DNA of 64,000 bases, taken from Nilaparvata lugens (lineage: Eukaryota > Arthropoda > Insecta > Hemiptera > Delphacidae). Below the pieces are notes generated by a model. The model had not been told where the DNA came from, searched no databases, and saw nothing but the letters and a program-made list of their open reading frames with translations. The translations under genes and the position numbers were made by a program. The DNA is taken from NCBI RefSeq assembly GCF_014356525.2, contig NC_052515.1, positions 23,629,212-23,693,211 of the forward strand, given 5' to 3'. Of this stretch, positions 46,236 through 57,804 are shown piece after piece (positions within the stretch are counted from its first letter, which is position 1; each line of letters opens with the position of its first letter).

Positions 46236-46637
46236 TATTATTGTCAAAACCACTAATTCATTAAAACAATATGAGATACTAGTATCAATTGTGAACTGAA
46301 ATCTTAAACATCGAGCAGCAGAATAATATAGTTTAGGTGAACCCTATGATTGGCCATCAGCTGTTGACCAATAGAGTTTGAACTCTACTGTCCGAGACTA
46401 AAGTATGTGGGCGTTTCCAGTATCGCCAATGGCAGTAGAGCTCAACTGTCATTGGTCAACAGCTTATGACCAATCGTAGTGCTTCACTCATAATACTCAT
46501 TCTTCATTCATATGTGCCTCCAGTTTACTAATAAACATTAGCTATTAATGATAATCATGTAACAACCGAAACTAGTGTCTCAAATTGTCCAGTTGAATTA
46601 GTGGTTCTGACAATGTTGAATTGTTTTCATTCAATCC
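46236..46637. mobile_element. Long foldback element (family E, copy 1)
   Basis: Left arm ATTGTCAAAACCACTAATTC, right arm GAATTAGTGGTTCTGACAAT. Inner arms ATGATTGGCCATCAGCTGTT-GACCAATAG and CATTGGTCAACAGCTTATGA-CCAATCGTAG. The right arm carries ACAACCGAAACTAGTGTC, the same GAAAC motif found in the Penelope-type repeats. Collinear with 56594-57178. Confidence 0.65.
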
Positions 46638-47320
46638 ACAACAACACATAAATTACTAACTACTATAACTACTAATTATTAACTACTATTAATCCTTGCA
46701 TTTTTGTAGTCGATTCCATTCATGATAATGTATTATATCAAGACCTCTCTCAAAAAACACACATTTTTGAGTCAGGTTCACGCACATTTTCTGATCATCC
46801 ATTCAGTTTAGACCCCAGGCATGATAAATTCTTGACACTTGAATGTTTTCCACGGAGATGCCTCTAAATAGGTCTCGAATGGCTCGTTTATCCCGGGCTA
46901 AAGAAAGTATCTTTCTCAAGGTCACTCGTGAAGAATGTGGGGGAGTAATCCACCCGCACTTCGAGATAACCCATCTTCCCCTCTTTCCTCTTATTACACC
47001 CCCTTTCCAGCTACTCTCTTCTCCATTCAACCCCCCCCCCCACAACGTGAGCGGGTCTCGTTGGAGTCGTGATTCGAGCCTCCTCTGTAGTGTGAAAGTT
47101 TTTCTGTAATGTTCACACACCGCTGCCGCATTGAGAAGACAGACAAAGTAGAGGCTGCTCCGTCTCTGTTTCACGTAGTCGCCTATCATTGCCCAACCGC
47201 TTATCCGATTATCTACCGGCTGGTGTTCATTTTCATAGCATTCTTGAGGTATTCATTCATTCAACTACACTTCTTCATGACCCCTGGCCTCCAAATGAGA
47301 GTCTGCTGTTGCAAGGACGT
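46638..47320. other. CpG-bearing patch, no gene recognised
   Basis: 46840-47230 is GC-richer and includes a C11 run (47031-47041), CGTGAGCGGGTCTCGTTGG and ACCGCTGCCGCATTGAG. Overlapping frames on both strands (46803-47189 minus, 46843-47109 plus) show no domain or splice structure. Confidence 0.3.
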
Positions 47321-47324
47321 TGAG

Positions 47325-47520
47325 AACAGTGTCAGCATTCCTTATGAATAAGCTCAGTGCTCACATCATGGAGTCATTACTGACAGGTTGAAATGAATAG
47401 AAAACTCTCAGCAAGTGAATCTCTATAATAGTAAGATACTATTAACATTCCTTATAAATAGCTTCCCATTCCTCCAAAGCTGACAGTTTGAAGTGAAACA
47501 CGATGTAGAGTGAGTGGTTG
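47325..47520 (+). repeat. Palindromic repeat F, two copies
   Basis: GTCAGCATTCCTTATGAATA...ACTGACAGGTTGAAATGAAT and AACATTCCTTATAAATAGC, TTCCCATTCCTCCAAAGC, TGACAGTTTGAAGTGAAAC. Confidence 0.6.
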
Positions 47521-47799
47521 GACAAGGTGAGAAAACAAAATAAAATCGAGAAATGTATTAGTTATAATATGTGGAAAAATATTAATATGAAGACAGTATT
47601 ATATTTCTAACATAATACTCGTATCATGTTTAATAAGTGATTCAATAAATTATTTAATTATTATTATTATTACTGTTTACAATTATACATGAGGTCGCTA
47701 TGTGTTCCAAAAGATTAAATATTAGTCTTATCATCTTCTAGAACATAATAAAATATCACAGACTAATTTTAATAATTTACTAATATGATATAATTTTCG

Positions 47800-47960
47800 G
47801 CTCTAAATTTAATATTTTCTAAATTTGGCTTAGTGGTTTTGTGTTTTGTTTCGGTTTTGTATATGTTTGGACTTTTTAACACCAAAAATAGCTTAATTTC
47901 GAAGTGAAAAGTGTAAATTTTAAGTATTGTGCTCACTATAACCTTATAGTATCCGGTTTC
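47800..47960 (+). repeat. Family G retroelement, 3' UTR part without hairpin
   Basis: TTTCGGCTCTAAATTTAATATTT, TCGGTTTTGTATATG, TTGGACTTTTTAAC and CTATAACCTTATAGTATCCGG match the upstream part of other G copies. It stops where the SINE-like module begins. Confidence 0.4.
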
Positions 47961-48060
47961 CCATTAGGGAACTTTGGACTATATACGGCGAGGTGGAACT
48001 ATTCTTGGGTCTCCCCACCATTCAAAGCCATACACTAATAATAATGATCATATGACAGAC
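47961..48060 (+). mobile_element. SINE 3' module (partial, diverged)
   Basis: ATATACGGCGAGGTGGAAC, TCTCCCCACCATTCAAAGCC and an (AAT)n tail correspond to the 3' module of 42590-42830. Confidence 0.45.
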
Positions 48061-48085
48061 TGCTACCCTGCTCTCTTTATATCAG

Positions 48086-48722
48086 AATATCGGTGACCGA
48101 GCTTCGCTCTGGAGTACAAAAGCATAAAAAAATTATTACGAAAGAAGAAATTATAATAACATTCATACAGAAATGTTCCATCTAATAACAGTAAATTGAG
48201 ATTAATTCCCAGAGGAATGCAAAAATATCCCTCACAAAGGCCCAGTTGCAAAAAAGCCGGTTAAGTTTTAATCCTGATTAACTTCACGTGAACCAAATCA
48301 GAGAAGATCATTCCAAAAAGATGGATCTACTGAAATTAATCAGGTTTGAAAATAACCCGGTTTTTTTGCAACCGGCACTAAGTACCTGAATGATTACAAA
48401 AGTTCAACAGCTGAGTCATAATTTTGACACATGAACTCGCTCACTCACTTCCATCACCAACAGACGACGAAATAATTTTATTATTATCAGATGTTTTTCC
48501 AAGGATGAATAATAAATTATCCTTTTAATGTCCTTCAGCAAGTTTTCCCAGGGATGAGACCAAGTGTAATCTAATCTTTATATTATAAACCTACCATGTT
48601 CTGAATTTCTTGAGAATCGTTAGGGCCGTTTTCGAGATCCAGTGAAATATAAACATATAAACATCCAAACATCTGAACATCTAAACATATAAACAGAAGT
48701 TGCTCGTTTAATAGTATAGGAT
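48086..48722 (+). repeat. RTE/SINE-like repeat (family C, copy 3), interrupted
   Basis: Opens AATATCGGTGACCGAGCTTC and, after an inserted Harbinger MITE (48239-48378), resumes with AACTCGCTCACTCACTTCC, AAGGATGAATAATAAATTATCC, AGAATCGTTAGGGCCGTTTTC, ATAAACAT repeats and AATAGTATAGGAT. The insertion shows the C repeat is older. Confidence 0.6.
48239..48378. mobile_element. PIF/Harbinger-type MITE, 140 bp, nested
   Basis: GGCCCAGTTGCAAAAAAGCC at the left and GGTTTTTTTGCAACCGGCAC at the right, with CGGTTAAGTTTTAATC inside. It is the same family as 17136-17276 but reversed. Flanks AAA and TAA, i.e. one mismatch in the expected 3-bp duplication. Confidence 0.7.
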
Positions 48723-48932
48723 ATTTTTTGTAATAACTTCAGCCATCCTATCATTTCCACTGACTTTTTGACGTGAATCGGTTAATATTGCCTCCCGGGA
48801 CCGGGATATTCCAGAATAATAAATTTACATTAAATCAATTCAACTCAATGAATCGGGTTTCCCCCAAAAAAGTTATAATATTATTAATACAGTTATCAAA
48901 ACGTATAGATTGAGCAATTTTTACTATATAAT
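48723..48932. other. No feature seen
   Basis: AT-rich spacer before (CT)n. Confidence 0.4.
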
Positions 48933-48933
48933 T

Positions 48934-48965
<32 letters not shown>

Positions 48966-48971
48966 TCTCTC
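48933..48971. repeat. (CT)n microsatellite
   Basis: About 14 CT units, then TTCCCTCTCTC. Confidence 0.95.
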
Positions 48972-49234
48972 ATTCACCCGGTCGTGTGTTAATGGGAAGG
49001 ATATTTTATATCCTTCTTAGAGAATCAACAATTATTTGTTGAAACACCGCCGATTTATGAAGTTACATCACATTATTATACTATCGTTATTCCAATTGCA
49101 TCCTATATTCATTCTCATTGATTAATTATTTATACTTTGTGAAATTCGTTGAATAAATAGTATTATCGTAATTTAATGTAAATTAGTGTATAAGCCAGTA
49201 AATATTGTAACATACATAAATAAAGAAATCTAAT

Positions 49235-49560
49235 CTAATCTAATTCTCTCTTCCACACATTTTTACTCACCCTCTCTCATCCACTCTTTCATTTCACAAT
49301 CCTGTCACACTCTCAATAGCTCTCACTATCACCTATTTATGTTACCTCTTTTGTTCTCATCTTGTATAGACACCTCACTTTTTCAACTGTTTTTTCATCA
49401 AACCTTGTTAGCGAAACGCCTCTCCTCACTTCTCCACTTCTCCATTCTTTCTCACTCTCTCTCTCACACACACTCATTCTATCTATCTCTTTCTTCGTTA
49501 TACTGATCTCATCGCCCTTTTTCTCTCGCTTTTTCTCATTTTGATGAAGCCGACTCAGTT
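49235..49560. repeat. Pyrimidine-rich tract
   Basis: CTCTC/TCATTT words on the + strand, mirror of the purine tract that follows at 49855. Confidence 0.6.
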
Positions 49561-49854
49561 CGAAAGGTATCCCTTGTTTTTTCTAGGGTTACTAGTTCTA
49601 ACAGCTCTTAACAACACCCACTTAAAGTCAGTGACGTTTAACCGCCCTGTAATTTCTAAGTGATATTTTGTCTCGTCGTCTTCTTCGTTTTTATCTCTTT
49701 TCTCTCTTGTTTTCGATTCTCAACTCTCCACCCTCTTCGCTCATCACAATCCTACACGAGCGGCTTATTAGCTGGCGCTAACGTTCTTCTTTTTATCTTA
49801 GTCGTTTGTTGTTTATTTCCGATCGTTTTCTTTTGTCTCTGTGTTCTCGCGGTG
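49561..49854. other. No gene recognised
   Basis: Mixed sequence, including ACACGAGCGGCTTATTAGCT and GGCGCTAACG. The + frame 49660-50043 enters it but has no domain and continues into low complexity. Confidence 0.3.
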
Positions 49855-50985
49855 TTGATGAGGAAAAGGAAAGAGATTGAGAAGAAATTGGTGAATTTTT
49901 TTCATTTTATTATTTTATTAAGGCGACTTTCTAGAAGTATTTCAAGCCTAGGTGATGATGATGGGATGAATAATAATACAATGAAGGTATTATCTGAAAT
50001 GAGAAGAAAGGGGGCGGGCAGAAGGAAATATAGGTGGATATAGTGGGTATAGATATACGTTTAGGGGTATATAGATATAGGTGAAATGAGAAAGTGAGAT
50101 TGAAACAGAGATGAAAGAGAAGAAAAGCAGATGTGATAAATATAGAAATAAAGAGTAGAGTATATAGTATATAGAGAGAGTAAATATAGTATATAGCAGT
50201 AGAGAGTGAAGTGAGAAAAGGTGGGATGGGAAAGAATAAGAAGATGAGAACAAGAAAGAAGAGAAGAAAACACAATAATGAGGAGAAAGGAAAGGAGAAA
50301 AAATCCATGAAGAAGTACAGAAAGAAAAGGACGAATGAGAAGAAGAAAATTGGATATATTGTGAATGGAGAAAGTCGGGAATAAAAATGAGAGGGAATGA
50401 ATCGAAGAAGGAATTCATGGGCGAAAAGAGAAGATGGAACAGAAGGAAAAGAAGAAGTTGACAAGTAAAAAAAGAGAATAGACAAGGATGAGTGCATTTT
50501 GTAGATGAGGAAGAAGCAAAAGTGCACAGGTAAGAATGAACCAGGAGTATCGTTTTGACGAAAAAGGAGAAAAAGAAAGAAATGTAGGAAAAGTTTAACT
50601 TGAAGATGAAAAAGAAGTAAATGAAACTGGTGAAGGAGAAAGATGGAAGAAGAGATTGGAGTACAATGACAGAATATGTCAGAAAATGAATTAGAAGAGA
50701 GAAGAGATAGAAGAGGAGAACCAGAAACAAAAAATGATAAACAGTCGTGGTAGAAAAAGAAGGAATAAAGTAGAGGATTAATAAGAAGGAGGCAGAATGA
50801 GAGAATGAAAACAGTGAAGAAGAAGAAAGAGGCTTCACAAGAAAGAAAGAGGGGAAGCTAAGATGAAGATAGGATAGAATAAATAAAATTGGAGTCAAAA
50901 CGGAGAGAAAAAGTGAACATAAAGGGAGGTGAGAAGATGATCCACCCGAGAAAGAATAGAAGAGAAAGAGTTTCCTAACAAATTG
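49855..50985. repeat. Polypurine tract, about 1.1 kb
   Basis: The + strand is dominated by GAAGAA/AAAGGA/GAGAAA words with scattered T. The long minus frames (up to about 300 codons of Ser/Phe/Leu) come from the absence of stop triplets in such composition. Confidence 0.8.
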
Positions 50986-51240
50986 AGTCTATCCGATGGA
51001 TTACAAGCTAATGATATATCGTGTCTAAAGACCGTGCCCGTCCAAGATAGACCAAATCCCCTTCAAATGCCGTCTAATTAATCGTTGTATTGTTTGAATG
51101 ATTTTGAATTGTTTATTTATGCTCCCAGATAACCCTATTATTCATGGGGATTATACACCTTGAATGGTCCCTCCTATTATATCCGTGGTCAGTGGGACTG
51201 TAGTTTTTTGAATGAAAATTATGGATTTTCATCAGAGATA
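50986..51240. other. Non-repetitive spacer with homeodomain cores
   Basis: GCCGTCTAATTAATCGTTG and GGATTATACACC contain ATTA/TAATCG and GGATTA (Bicoid/Otx-class) words. It separates two purine tracts. No frame. Confidence 0.25.
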
Positions 51241-51244
51241 GTGA

Positions 51245-51470
51245 ATCATTTCCTTGACAGAAAGGTTATTTGATAGTAAAGAAAAGAAGAATGAGGAGAG
51301 GATAGAGATGAGAAATGAAAATTATAGGTAAAAAAATAATGAGGAAGAAGCAGGATGAAGGGGAGAAGAAGAAAGAGTAATAAGAGTAGGACAATGAGGA
51401 AAAGAAGAAGGATGAGAAAAAGAGAAAAATGAGAATGGTAAAAGAGGAAGGTTCGAAACAGATAATTGAA
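51245..51470. repeat. Polypurine tract
   Basis: AGAAGAATGAGGAGAGGA and GGGGAGAAGAAGAAAGAG words on the + strand. Confidence 0.7.
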
Positions 51471-52502
51471 AAATACATTGAATTTCTCCCTCATATTTTA
51501 GAGATATTAACTCTCAACAACCAGAAGTACAAGAACAGGAATTATCCATAAACATAACCATATTAAGGGTGAATTAAATGTAAGAATATTCGTCTTAAAG
51601 CCCTTTAATCATTGACAGAGACTCGCTGAGAGACCTTTTTGATCTCTTTAGAGCACTTTAGACTTCTTTAAAGTCCTTGAATATCCAAACTCTTTTCTCT
51701 TTGAATCTCTACACTCACTGCTCTTTGAATGGGGATTCAAAGTGTACTAGATTCTATTTGTCTATGGTTCTACCAAGGATCATGACATTTCTAGAACTTC
51801 TTCTCATGCACCATAAGTTGAAAACTAAAATGATTCCATTAAACGAGACAATTTTTGGTAATTCAACTAAGTAGGCTGTTTCCATTGGATTCAAATATTA
51901 TACATTAGAATTCAACTTTGAGTTTTCAAAGAAAAACATTTTTTACCATTCCAGATAGCTTCTGGAAAGAAGTAGTCTTAATTGGTTCGGGAGATTGTTT
52001 CTCAATTGATTAGATCAAGATTGTTCTTCAGATAAAATTGCGTCTCATACAGAATATTAAAATGAGGTTAATAATTTGATCTACCAATGGATAAAAGTAA
52101 GATTATTCTCATTTAAGGTGAGCGCTAATTGGAAGCTTAGAAGTCAACCAAACCAGGCGTTCTCAACACTCTCCTTACATCTATTACTATACATTTTACT
52201 GAAGATATACCTGTTATAATGAATAAAACAGCTTGAGAAATCATACTTACAGCCTTTTTTATATTTTGTCAGCTCCTGTAGGTGATTTTTACAACAGGAA
52301 ACCATTTTGGATAGAAGTGTAAATGCCTTCCAGGCTTTTCAGAGAATCTCAGGTCCTATATTGAAGGCACTTAATGCTTTTTTAATGGTTTCAGCCTTCC
52401 GTAGTGTCATAAATTGTCTAGCTCGTCTTGGTCATTTAAGCTTATCTCCCCACCTCACTCTCTTATACATGCTTTGTTTTTAGTTGTTTGCTTTACTGAA
52501 AT
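51471..52502. other. No gene seen
   Basis: AT-rich unique DNA; short frames only. Confidence 0.4.
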
Positions 52503-52590
52503 TCACTTGAAACTGTCAGAAGTGGTTGAATGGGGAGCATTAATGATATTTATAATAAATGCTGACAGTTTGGAATGAATCTAATCATAG
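52503..52590 (-). repeat. Palindromic repeat F, single copy
   Basis: TTCACTTGAAACTGTCAGAA, GTGGTTGAATGGGGAGCATT-AATGATATTTATAA and TGCTGACAGTTTGGAATGAA: a good example of the reverse orientation. Confidence 0.75.
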
Positions 52591-52879
52591 GGACTAGGTG
52601 ATAATATCGCGTTTTTAATGTCGCAGATGATTTGGAGAGTGCTACAAGATTGCTGGAGTAGAGATAATTGCCAGTCTCAATATTTAGATCAGTAACTTTA
52701 CTAAGTTGCGTTTCCTGGTAAAAGATTATGGTATCTTTTGTGGAATCTTTAGAGTTTATAAATTACACTTCTGGTCAAACTTTGCTACCCAATATTACAC
52801 AGATATATTTCCCTTTGCCATGATGGTCGAATATTTTCTCATTTTACAAAAAAAAAAAAAAAAACACACACATTCAATG

Positions 52880-53008
52880 CTCAGTTATAATATTATAATA
52901 ATCGTATGGCTTTTATTGGTGGGGAGTTCCTGACGGAGGTTTCACCTCGCCTGAATACTGTATATCATTTGAGCCGTCAATGGGCCTTACGACTGTCATA
53001 CTAGTTTA
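52880..53008 (-). mobile_element. SINE 3' module (partial)
   Basis: On the minus strand CGTAAGGCCCATTGACGGCT, CAGGCGAGGTGAAACCTCC and CCCCACCAATAAAAGCCATA match the SINE at 42590-42830 closely; the tail is AT-rich. Confidence 0.7.
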
Positions 53009-53065
53009 TGAAAGCTCAGTTGAAATAGAATATTGAAGCTGAGAGAAGTTTTACAATATACTGTA

Positions 53066-53379
53066 GAATACAATAACAGCAAAGGAAAATTGAAATTTGG
53101 CTATAAATTATTATTCTGTCAACTGAGCATTGAATACGTTTTTCGAAAAGTGAAAGATATTCATTTTAAGTTCATTTTCAAAAAGTATTTAAAAGCTGAG
53201 TTTAATATTACTTTTCTCTGTTGAATACAATAACAGCAAAGGAAAATTGAAATTTGGCTATAAATTATTATTCTGTCAACTGAGCATTGAATACGTTTTT
53301 CGAAAAGTGAAAGATATTCATTTTAAGTTAATTTTCAAAAAGTATTTGAAAGCTGAGTTTAATATTACTTTTCTCTGTT
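53066..53379. repeat. Recent tandem duplication, 2 x 157 bp
   Basis: GAATACAATAACAGCAAAGG begins both units (53066 and 53223), and both end CTTTTCTCTGTT. I count about two differences (TTCATT/TTAATT and TAAAAGC/TGAAAGC). Confidence 0.95.
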
Positions 53380-54289
53380 AAAATACTCTTTGAAAATGAA
53401 CTTTCATGTTCCGAACTATGAACATATTTGATTGTCATTGAATATTGTTTGTGATATTTTGTGAACACTGATACTCGAGTCTAGTTCGAAATATTATTAT
53501 TATCTATCTTTAAAATTCAGCTATGATAAAAAATTATTCATTTCATGATGTTATTGATCACGGATTACTGCAAATGAATATAACAGCATCATACACTAGC
53601 TACGGTTCAGAGGCTATTTTAATCCTCATGATAAAGGAATAATTACTGTAATTCCTATACAAAGAGTTTTGGAAGTAAATGATAAATTCATAGCAGTTCT
53701 AACTCTCAGTATAAAACAACATTTTCAAATACTTCCAAATAATTTGACTCCTTGATATACAAGATTATTAGTTTAGATATAATAAATTTTCTCATAGTTG
53801 AAATATAATGTCATCACAATCATATCCATTTCATTCTTCTCCAACTTATTGTCATGTGTTCAAATTACAATATTTTCCCATACAGTTTATCCATCATAGC
53901 ACTGGCCAATTCTAGATTTACCGTTATAATAGAATTTTACAGTTACATTGATTCTTCTCTGGTGGGCTGCAAAATCTATGCAAACATTCAGAATTTTTTC
54001 AACTATTCGGCAATCTTTCTAAGTTCTAGCTTCTAGCTGATGGAGATTGGATAACATCAAAAACCTGTTGACAGTATTATCGAAATCTAATCTGTCAAAT
54101 GACAATCTAACCTGTATCCTGTTTCACGAAGCAAAAGTCTTAGTTTTTTCTACAGGATAAGCAAAGATTATTATCTTTAATTTCGCTGTTTTCGGTAGTT
54201 TTTGATGAGAGCTTTACCAATTACTGGATGTTTAGGAAGAGGAGAGCGTCTTGAATAAATTAAAGTTTGGTTAATCTCGACGGTATGAT
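53380..54289. other. No gene seen
   Basis: AT-rich. AATCTAATCTGTCAAATGAC and neighbours near 54085 are unassigned. Confidence 0.4.
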
Positions 54290-54490
54290 TCGTTTTTTAT
54301 TTTGGGATAATTGTTTTTCATTTCGTTTTTTGAGGAATTCAAGTCGGCTGAGTCACAAAAAGTCAATGCACGAATAGGAATTCGCGAGGTTTTATGAAAC
54401 TCAATTCATTCCTTTAAAGATTGTATTCATGCACATAATAGTGGTTAATCATAACCCGTGAAATTAACTTTAATCATTTGAAATAATCAT
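54290..54490. other. Non-repetitive island with Hox-like words
   Basis: GTCGGCTGAGTCACAAAAAG (AP-1-like), GGAATTCGCGAGGTTTTATG and TTTATGAAACTC occur in a complex, low-repeat segment. No frame. Confidence 0.25.
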
Positions 54491-54516
54491 TCTTACAGCA
54501 ATGGAACTATTTTTTA

Positions 54517-54742
54517 CTAGCAGGTAACCAGTGCTCCGCAAGAGTCTAATTAAAAACTTTACCTACTGAAATCTTGAAAAATTTAAAATAGGCCTATAAC
54601 AATTCTCGGTAAATTAAGAATCTATATGCAAAAATTCAAGCTAATCAGTCCAGTAGTACAGACGTGATGAAGCGTCATTCGTGAATTTCCTATCCTGTAC
54701 GTGTAAAAGCCAATTCGTTCCTTTACTATATTATAGATTATA
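54517..54742 (+). repeat. RTE-like retroelement tail (family D, copy 2)
   Basis: CTAGCAGGTAACC, CTCCGCAAGAGTCTAATTAA, ATAGGCCTATAACAATTCTC, CAGACGTGATGAAGCGTCAT, CGTGTAAAAGCCAATTCG and TATATTATAGAT, collinear with 4694-4921. Confidence 0.6.
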
Positions 54743-55534
54743 GACTATGTACAATTTATTGCGATTATTTGAGGCTTGGTTGTTTCAATCTCAATCAACA
54801 TGAAATTTCCAATTCAAATTTTATTTCCCTAGAATCTATTATTTATGCAATATATTCTTCTATTTATATTCTTATTAGCCAAAAAACTGATTCAACCTAA
54901 TTAGCTAAAAAAATCATTGTAACTGTATTGAATATTTTAATACATTTCTTTTAAATGTTTATTCTAATATAAAAAATGAAAAGTGTAGACCATGTTTATG
55001 TGATATTTCATAAATCCTATAGAAAAATTCATCCGAAATTCTGTTTGATGCGGATTACTATTTTAATTTGGAGATAGATAACCTTATGTAAGTGGGAGTT
55101 ACATAAATCCAGCGAGAATGAAGTAATATAGTTGAAGATAACTGAAAATTCCTTTGACAACTGAAAGAACGCCTAAAACCAGATAATAGTAATTTTTATC
55201 CTCCTACGATCATCAGATCCAAACTTAATTACATTAACGCAATTCAATTAACTCGTCATTCACCTGTCTAAAATGAATGATTCATTCTCTTGAAAAAACA
55301 TGTATGTTGAAATTCTCTAGAACTTGAATAAAGTGATCATTGTTGAACATCGGTGCAGCAATCTTACATAGACAATAATATTCTGGGTTGAAGAAACTGA
55401 TAGAAGTAGAAATATGAAGACACTGTATAAAAGTGGTGTCGTGTGTCAGAGTTCAAAATAAATTACTAAGAAGAAAGGAGTAATGAAACAAATGAAAGAA
55501 TTTGGAGACAAAAATTGAACCAATTCAATTTTGG
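54743..55534. other. No gene seen
   Basis: AT-rich unique DNA. Confidence 0.4.
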
Positions 55535-55832
55535 CTCTAAATTTTACAAAATTACGCAAAAATTCTCCAATTAATGGTGTTTTGAGAGTAATATTATTGT
55601 TTTTCATTCTGCTTTTTACAGTCAAAATTTAAAATTCTTAGTTTTCGTTGTTTTTAATGGAAATGAACCAAATTTTAGAAAAGTGAAATGATAACCCTAT
55701 ATCGGACTTTTAAAATGTTATCTAAATTTGGGAGAGAAATAGTACAACGAGTATCCTTAGTTTTTCTCTCCCGATCAGTGATACTTTGTAAAAATTACGA
55801 ATAAATAAAAAAATATATGAATAAAATAGATT
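55535..55832 (+). repeat. LINE/SINE 3' tail with terminal hairpin (family G, copy 7)
   Basis: GGCTCTAAATTTTACAAAAT, AGTCAAAATTTAAAATTC, GATAACCCTATATCGGACTT, the stem GGGAGAGAAA/TTTTCTCTCCC and an AATAAATAAAAAAATA tail. It is the most complete copy together with 6690-7010. Confidence 0.7.
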
Positions 55833-56081
55833 GATATTGTCAATGTTTAGAGTTGAATATAGTAGGTCAAACTTTGAACGAAACTTTTGAAAAAATAAAT
55901 AAGATTGAGATAGTAAAAGAGTGTTGGAAGAAGCTTGGGGGGAAGTTCAAAGTAGTAACTACTGGTTTTTGCAAACTCAACTGTTGGGTTTGTAAAAATG
56001 AATGTAGTAAAGTTGTTGAGGTAACTTCCTTGAGTTTATATAGCCTAGTTTGCGATAGAAATCCCTCTGAATTGAGAATTA

Positions 56082-56170
56082 CTCCAAACTGTCAGCATTA
56101 ATTGGATGGGAAGCATTGTTCTTATCATATGAGGCATGCTGACAGTTTGAAGTGAATAACACACTATAGC
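56082..56170 (-). repeat. Palindromic repeat F, single copy
   Basis: ACTCCAAACTGTCAGCATTA, ATTGGATGGGAAGCATTG and CATGCTGACAGTTTGAAGTG-AA. Confidence 0.7.
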
Positions 56171-56474
56171 GAATTGGTGGTACACTGGGTCAGAGTTGGA
56201 GTAAACTGTGGATGGAACTAATTTCAAATATCCTGACCCAGCACGTATTGGAAACCATAATAAAGTTACGACTTGGCTACTGGCCTCGTTGTTCCAGTTC
56301 ACTGTAGCTGCAAATAAAGTGTAGCACCATGCAACTGTGCTAGTGGTATTTTCATGTGACATTTTGAAGAAATATATCAGTCAATCTATTCAAAGGAATA
56401 ATAGACCAGTTAGGTCTCAACAAATGAATTCATTGGATCAATAATTCAATAATTGTACACTCACTTCACTTGTA

Positions 56475-56580
56475 TGTAGCTTGAAAATGGTCAAAATAGG
56501 CAGAAACTAGTCGTTGAAATGTTTCAAATTTTTTTAAATAAAAAGGGTACTACATGTTTTATATTGTTTTTATTAATTGT
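56475..56580 (+). repeat. Single Penelope-type terminal repeat arm
   Basis: CTTGAAAATGGTCAAAATAG, CAGAAACTAGTCGTTG, AAAAGGGTACTACATG and TTTTATATTGTTTTTATTAA. It contains the GAAAC box and the GGGTACT...TTTTTAT end seen in P3 and P5, but here as one arm only. Confidence 0.45.
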
Positions 56581-56593
56581 ACAAATTGTATTT

Positions 56594-56829
56594 ATTGAAT
56601 TGAAACGATTTTATGTTGTCATAACCACTTTATCATTTACTGAACATTAATAAATAATGTTCATTATATTAGGATTAGTTCTAGTGAACTGAAAGCTCAG
56701 AGATATCGAGTATTGAATTGAAACGATTTTATGTTGTCATAACCACTTTATCATTTACTGAACATTAATGAATAATGTTCATTATATTAGGATTATTTCT
56801 AGTGAACTGAAAGCTCAGAGATATCGAGT
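56594..56829. repeat. Recent tandem duplication, 2 x 118 bp
   Basis: ATTGAATTGAAACGATTTTA starts both units (56594 and 56712). They differ at about two positions (TAATAAATAAT/TAATGAATAAT; TTAGTTCT/TTATTTCT). Confidence 0.95.
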
Positions 56830-57178
56830 AGCAGAATATAGGTTGAAGCCCTACGATTGGCCATTAGCTGTTGACCAATGAAGATTGATCTCTACTGTCA
56901 TTAATCGATACTAGACACGCCCATTTATTCCAAAAACCATGTGAACCGTAGAACCGTTTCCTGGCCGTCTTGTCTCGGCCAATGGCAGTAGAGCTCAGCC
57001 TCCATTGGTCATCAATGCCCAATCGTAGGGCTTCACCCATTCTATTATTCTACCGCTCAATGTTTTTAGCTTTCAGTTCACTAGAGATTGATAATGGTTC
57101 ATCGACCGAAACTAGTATTGCAAATGGTTTTGATAAATTAGTTGTTGTGAAGATATTAAATTGTTTCCATTCAAGATT
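56594..57178. mobile_element. Long foldback element (family E, copy 2) with duplicated left arm
   Basis: Left arm TTGAATTGAAACGATTTTAT, right arm TAAATTGTTTCCATTCAA. Inner arms CCTACGATTGGCCATTAGCT-GTTGACCAATG and CATTGGTCATCAATGCCCAA-TCGTAGGG. GAAAC with TGGTTCATCGACC before it (about 57092-57114) repeats the hammerhead-like order. The first 118 bp of the left arm are duplicated in tandem. Confidence 0.65.
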
Positions 57179-57370
57179 GAGGAATCATTAATAAGTTCTG
57201 AGTTGCACCAGTTGGTATTTTGAATACCTACTTAGCTCAGTGGTGGTGCATTAATTATGCACTGATAGAATAGAATTGGAAAACTATACGTTTTTTTTGT
57301 GGGATATAGATTAAGGTGTTTCTGGCAAAATTATTCAAAGTAGATGCCTCTCATTCCTTGAATCATACTT

Positions 57371-57804
57371 AATATCGGGGCACCTAGCTTCGCTCGTTAT
57401 TTCTATTTATTGATAAGCAGTACACAATTCTCTAAAATGATCGTGTTTATATTTTACAGCTGGCTATACGTCAGCTTATGAATCTCGGTGATGCGATATT
57501 TTGATTTTCCACAGAATCACTCGCTCACTTTTTACTATCCAGAGACGACGAAAGTCTCAGCTGTTTCAGCCTAGGATGAATTATCCTTCTAATGTCGTTC
57601 AAGTTTTCCCAAGGATGAGACCTAGTGCCATCGAACTTTTACATCATAAACCTACTATGTTCCAAATTTCGTGAAAATCGTTAGAGCCGTTTTTGAGATC
57701 CGTTGAACATAAATAACCAGATATAAAAATATTAAAATAACCAGATAACCAGATATAAAAATAAAAACTGATATACAGAAATTGCGCGCTTAATATAATA
57801 GGAT
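57371..57804 (+). repeat. RTE/SINE-like repeat (family C, copy 4)
   Basis: AATATCGGGGCACCTAGCTT, ACAGCTGGCTATACGTCAGC, AAGGATGAGACCTAGTGCCA, AATCGTTAGAGCCGTTTTTG, ATAACCAGATATAAAAAT repeats and TAATATAATAGGAT. Full-length and collinear with 10266-10680. Confidence 0.7.

Noticed and set aside
46803..47189. 128-codon minus frame in a CpG-bearing patch
   Set aside because: Opposite strand is equally open and neither resembles a known protein.
49990..50898. 302-codon minus-strand frame
   Set aside because: Entirely Ser/Phe/Leu/Pro from a polypurine tract; no domain, start context or splice evidence.
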